NCBI RefSeq assembly: GCF_019578655.1
Contig: NC_063262.1
Location: 19,971,582 to 20,035,581, forward strand
Direction: 5' to 3'
Origin: Ricinus communis
Lineage: Eukaryota > Streptophyta > Magnoliopsida > Malpighiales > Euphorbiaceae
DNA length: 64,000 bases
Positions 60,704 to 64,000 of this stretch are shown here, piece after piece. The position numbers and the translations under genes are program-made. Below the pieces are notes generated by a model that saw nothing but the letters and a program-made list of their open reading frames with translations, was not told the DNA's origin and did no database searches. Numbering within the stretch: position 1 is the stretch's first letter; each line of letters starts with the position of its first letter.

Positions 60704-61024
60704 CTATAGCCAAAAAATCCAATCAGTTTCCTTTGAAGTTCCTTTCTTTGCTAGACTGTTAGCAACTGAGTTTGCTTCTCTGAAGATGTGTGATACTAAG
60801 ATAAGAGGCCAAATTGACAATAGCTTCTTAATCTGATGCATATGATTCCATACTCTCCAAGGCGAGTTATTAACATCTTCTTTAATCCAATTAACAGCTA
60901 CATGCGAATCAAATTCAATGCATAAAGATTTATCAATTAAGAAGTCAGGTTTGCTAGTTAACTCCACAGCTTTAAAGATTGCAAGTAAATATAGCTTATT
61001 ATTATTAGTTATTACTTCAGTCAA
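60704..61024 (-). pseudogene. RNase H-like (RVT_3) domain fragment
   Basis: About 106 codons open on the minus strand. Motifs are LAIFKAVEL (with the conserved Glu), CIEFDSHVAVNWI (conserved Asp), SPWRVWN and VSHIFREANSVANSLAKKGT near the C-terminus. These belong to the plant RNase H family found at the end of LINE (L1-type) polyproteins and in stand-alone genes. The N-terminal strand with the first catalytic Asp is absent, there is no ATG at the start, and I find no reverse transcriptase upstream. Most likely it is a decayed LINE or RNase H gene fragment. Confidence 0.7.
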
Positions 61025-61943
61025 AGTGAATGAAGTGTATTGGATACATACATTTCATCTTGTTACAATTTCTTATTAAATCTTGTTTCATTTAAAGAAC
61101 TTTGAAGTTGGGTTATTGTGTGTGTGTGTGTGTATATATTATCTTATTGAATTATGAAAATTAGAGTTAGGTCCTGTATATAATTAGCATTTGATTTTAT
61201 AGAAGGTTTTAAGACTTTGTCTTATTGCATTTAATTGGAGCTTTTTTTTATGAGTTTGTAAGGAAAAATGATCATAAAAGGAACTCTCCCTATTGTGTAA
61301 GAAAAAATGACTTCCATGAAAATTATGTCATTTATAAATTTATATGAGATGGCCTATAAGTTAAAGCATCACTTAGATGTAAAAATCCCAAATTTTACAC
61401 TTTTTAAAAGAAAGAAACCTAAACCACGCACCTAATTGAAAAAGGACCAGAACTGTCAACATTACCAATATAAGACCACCTCAATATTATTCTACAATTA
61501 CATGACCCATAGCCAAGATATTTGCGTGCCTTAAACAACAAGGATAGGCAAAACCACTTGATCTAGAATCTTTGCTTAGTAAAGTATTAGGTAATTAAAA
61601 CTCAAATATCTATTACAACTACCACCAACAACCTAGTGTTTTATATCAATAACTGCTAAAACTCAATAACCTTTAAAACTTTATGGTCAAGGCAAAAATA
61701 ACCAAACACTAACCATGCTAAGCCTTCAACTAAAATCATTCTTTATCAAACCACTTTAATCAAAACTCAATTGGCATATAAATGATTATATGGATGAGTC
61801 CAATAAGGATAAAGTCCTCACTTCAATTAAAGAAGTTGACTCGAAATAAGTAGTTATTTAGAAAGATGAAGATTTTGAAGAAGAGTCAGATTGCTTATGG
61901 AGGTAAGCTCAAGAACATTGACTAATAGTAAAGGAAGTTAAGA
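61025..61943. other. Intergenic DNA; no gene seen
   Basis: Contains a (GT)n run near 61118-61131. No coding pattern was recognised. Confidence 0.4.
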
Positions 61944-62426
61944 GAGTAAAAAGCATAAGTGATACCATAACTATGTTATTTTTATCAATTTAATACCTCA
62001 GCTCAATAATCGTAGTATCCTAAATCACCATTAATGAATCAAGTGAGGGTATCTTTATACTTTATGGCCATTTTATGTTGATGTGACAGTCAAATTCTTT
62101 CTCTAGCTTCCATGTTAACCACTAACTTGTACATAATTAGTTATAGTAAGCCTAAAAATCCTAATTTTAAACACAATTTAAATATATAGGTTCAAGGTAG
62201 AGGAGCTGAGAGAATATTTAACATCTAATTAGAATTAGTTGTGTCCAAATAATAGGTGATATGGTAGTTAGTGAGAGAATTTGGCTGCCACATTATTACA
62301 TAATGACTAAAAAGGGTAACCTGATTCATTGTTGGTCAGTTAAGGTATCACATTTTATGATTATTGAGTTAATGTACCAAATGGATACAATAGCTATAGT
62401 TATAGTACTATTTATGCATTTTACCC
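61944..62426. mobile_element. Foldback Mutator-like MITE, 483 bp
   Basis: The left end GAGTAAAAAGCATAAGTGAT and the reversed right end GGGTAAAATGCATAAATAGT begin arms of about 170 bases. These align through CTCAATAATC, AATGAATCA and CAG(T/C)CAAATTCT. The flanks AAGTTAAGA (61935-61943) and AAGTTAAAT (62427-62435) agree at 7 of 9, fitting the 9-bp duplication of Mutator-like elements. Nearly all of the element could fold into one hairpin. No coding sequence. Confidence 0.78.
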
Positions 62427-62435
62427 AAGTTAAAT

Positions 62436-64000
62436 GAAAAAAGAAGGAATAATCTTAAATTGGTCATCTAAGGAATTATTTAAATATGTATTCATGTGTA
62501 TATATAGTTATCCTTTCCTTTATCCTTTCTAAAATAGATCCACATCTTTATGGTACCAATAAACATGCTTGCCAAAGTTATTAAATATGATTATCTCCTT
62601 CCATAGACTTTTTAAAGTTGAGACCATACTATCCAATGTATTACATAAAACTCTATTACCAGTGTCAAGAAGGCATTAGGCATGATATAAAGCATCATTT
62701 TACAACTAGAATCCATATTATATGAGAAATTTTTCATATTGGATCCTCAAGTCTTACAACATTTTCCTTTTAGTGGATTCAAGAACCAACGAGGAGGTCA
62801 CCCATTTTGAGAACTTTCTTTGAACTTTAATACATTTAACTTTGTAGTTTTTTCAACTCAACAACCAAAGTTTGGAGTTCCTTCAGCTCTACAGCTAAAC
62901 AATCAAAAGGTGCCTTATGTGATTAGTTTCAGCTAACCTAAGTGTTATTCTATTGCTAATACTTAAACCCTTATAATAAAACAACTTTAATTGCTTTCAG
63001 CCCAATTCTTTTTACCTAAAAGTATTTAGAAACTATTATAAGATTGTAATAGTATTACAATAAACCCCAACTCACCTTTTAAAAATAAGCTTAATAACAA
63101 AAGTAAGTGACCTCAAAATCTTCACATAGAAAGTTTCAATATTATGAATAAGAATAAAAAGGTTCTATTATTGAGTGAGTTAATAAAAGTAATTTAAAAT
63201 TAAACATTAAATATTTTTCTACTACCTAAATACATAAGAAAATAATATAATTATACTTAAACACATGAATTAGAGTGGTTAGAGCTTGAACTAAAGTTGA
63301 TTTTTTTGTTAAGAGTTAGGAATTTTCTCATATATAAGCTTATGTCACTTTAGTTTATTATGATCATATTCATGATGTTGAATGTTTTATCTTATATTTG
63401 TGCACTTTTTTATTTGGCTATCAAGACAAGACATATATATACATATTGTACAAAAAATCAATACAAGTGATTCTTTCCAAAAGATACTCTTAACATTAAT
63501 AATTCTCTGTTCAACTACTAAATAAATGCATTTCTATTCATTTTTCATATAATATGCATGATTTGTCATAGGGTGATATTTGTTATAGCTACGAAATTAA
63601 TTCGTGATAGTTATGGAACTCAAGTGTATAGAAATTTTGATTCAATCTTATTGAATTACTTAATTACAAGGACTTATATAGATTCCTTTATAAGACTCCT
63701 TGATAGGTAGTTGTATTATGCATAGTGCATAGTGCAAAGTTGCTTTTATTTACTAAAAACTTCAAACTGTTAGAGTACATATATGTGGAATGCAAGTATG
63801 AGAGAAAAGGATGTGTTAGGGATAAAAACGGTTAGATACCTTAAATGTATCAATTATATGTTTGATTAAAGACAGTTGATTCAAAAGCAGATTTAAAAAA
63901 TTATCTTCTCGCATGAAATTCACTTTTGAAAAATAAGACAAAACATGACTTTTAAAGGTATGCATGAATAAGTTAAACATATAAACTATTACAGTGTGCA
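62436..64000. other. Intergenic DNA to window end; nothing recognised
   Basis: AT-rich sequence without a supported gene, RNA or repeat boundary. Confidence 0.4.

Overview
This is nuclear DNA from a eudicot plant. It is AT-rich, its genes have short exons and GT-AG introns, and it carries many nested LTR retrotransposons and small inverted-repeat DNA elements. A woody or Euphorbiaceae-type dicot is possible, but nothing here fixes the species. Only three host genes can be supported: the last exon of a chloroplast-type FKBP (+, 222-341), a complete 13-exon Qa-SNARE (syntaxin) gene of the SYP132/SYP13 group (-, 8596 to 4046) and a single-exon LEA_2 membrane protein (+, 33984-34553).

The FKBP and syntaxin genes converge tail to tail. 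The most interesting host feature is a second, complete 3'-terminal exon of the syntaxin gene at 2035-1874. It has the same phase as exon 13 and is homologous to it. It would swap the end of the SNARE helix, the membrane anchor and the C-terminus. This matches the alternative-last-exon layout known for the symbiosis-related SYP132/SYP13II gene of legumes.

From about 10.6 to 32.5 kb is a nest of transposable elements. A decayed Ty3/gypsy element (long LTR from 11227, gag remnant, continuation at 22135-22720) is split by a Sirevirus-like Ty1/copia element (about 13740-22134, +). Next comes an AT-rich CACTA-like remnant (about 23088-32486). It is split by a gypsy element on the minus strand (23803-31385) with clear LTRs, PBS, PPT and a perfect 5-bp target duplication. 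That gypsy carries an internal inversion of about 380 bp in gag.

From 36 to 48 kb are inverted-repeat elements and a second copia element (-, 41992-46851). Its integrase core is deleted. It is flanked by a 133-bp direct duplication instead of the usual 5 bp, and its right LTR has lost its terminal bases. A 140-bp chimeric piece of its right LTR/flank junction reappears about 1 kb away inside a Mutator-like inverted-repeat element.

From 50.7 to 57 kb is an AT-rich repeat family with units of roughly 600 bp, in opposite orientations on either side of a solo gypsy-type LTR (52630-55482). The last 7 kb holds two more inverted-repeat elements, an RNase H remnant and featureless intergenic DNA. 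All retroelement coding regions are broken by stops, frameshifts or deletions. I recognised no tRNA, rRNA or CRISPR.
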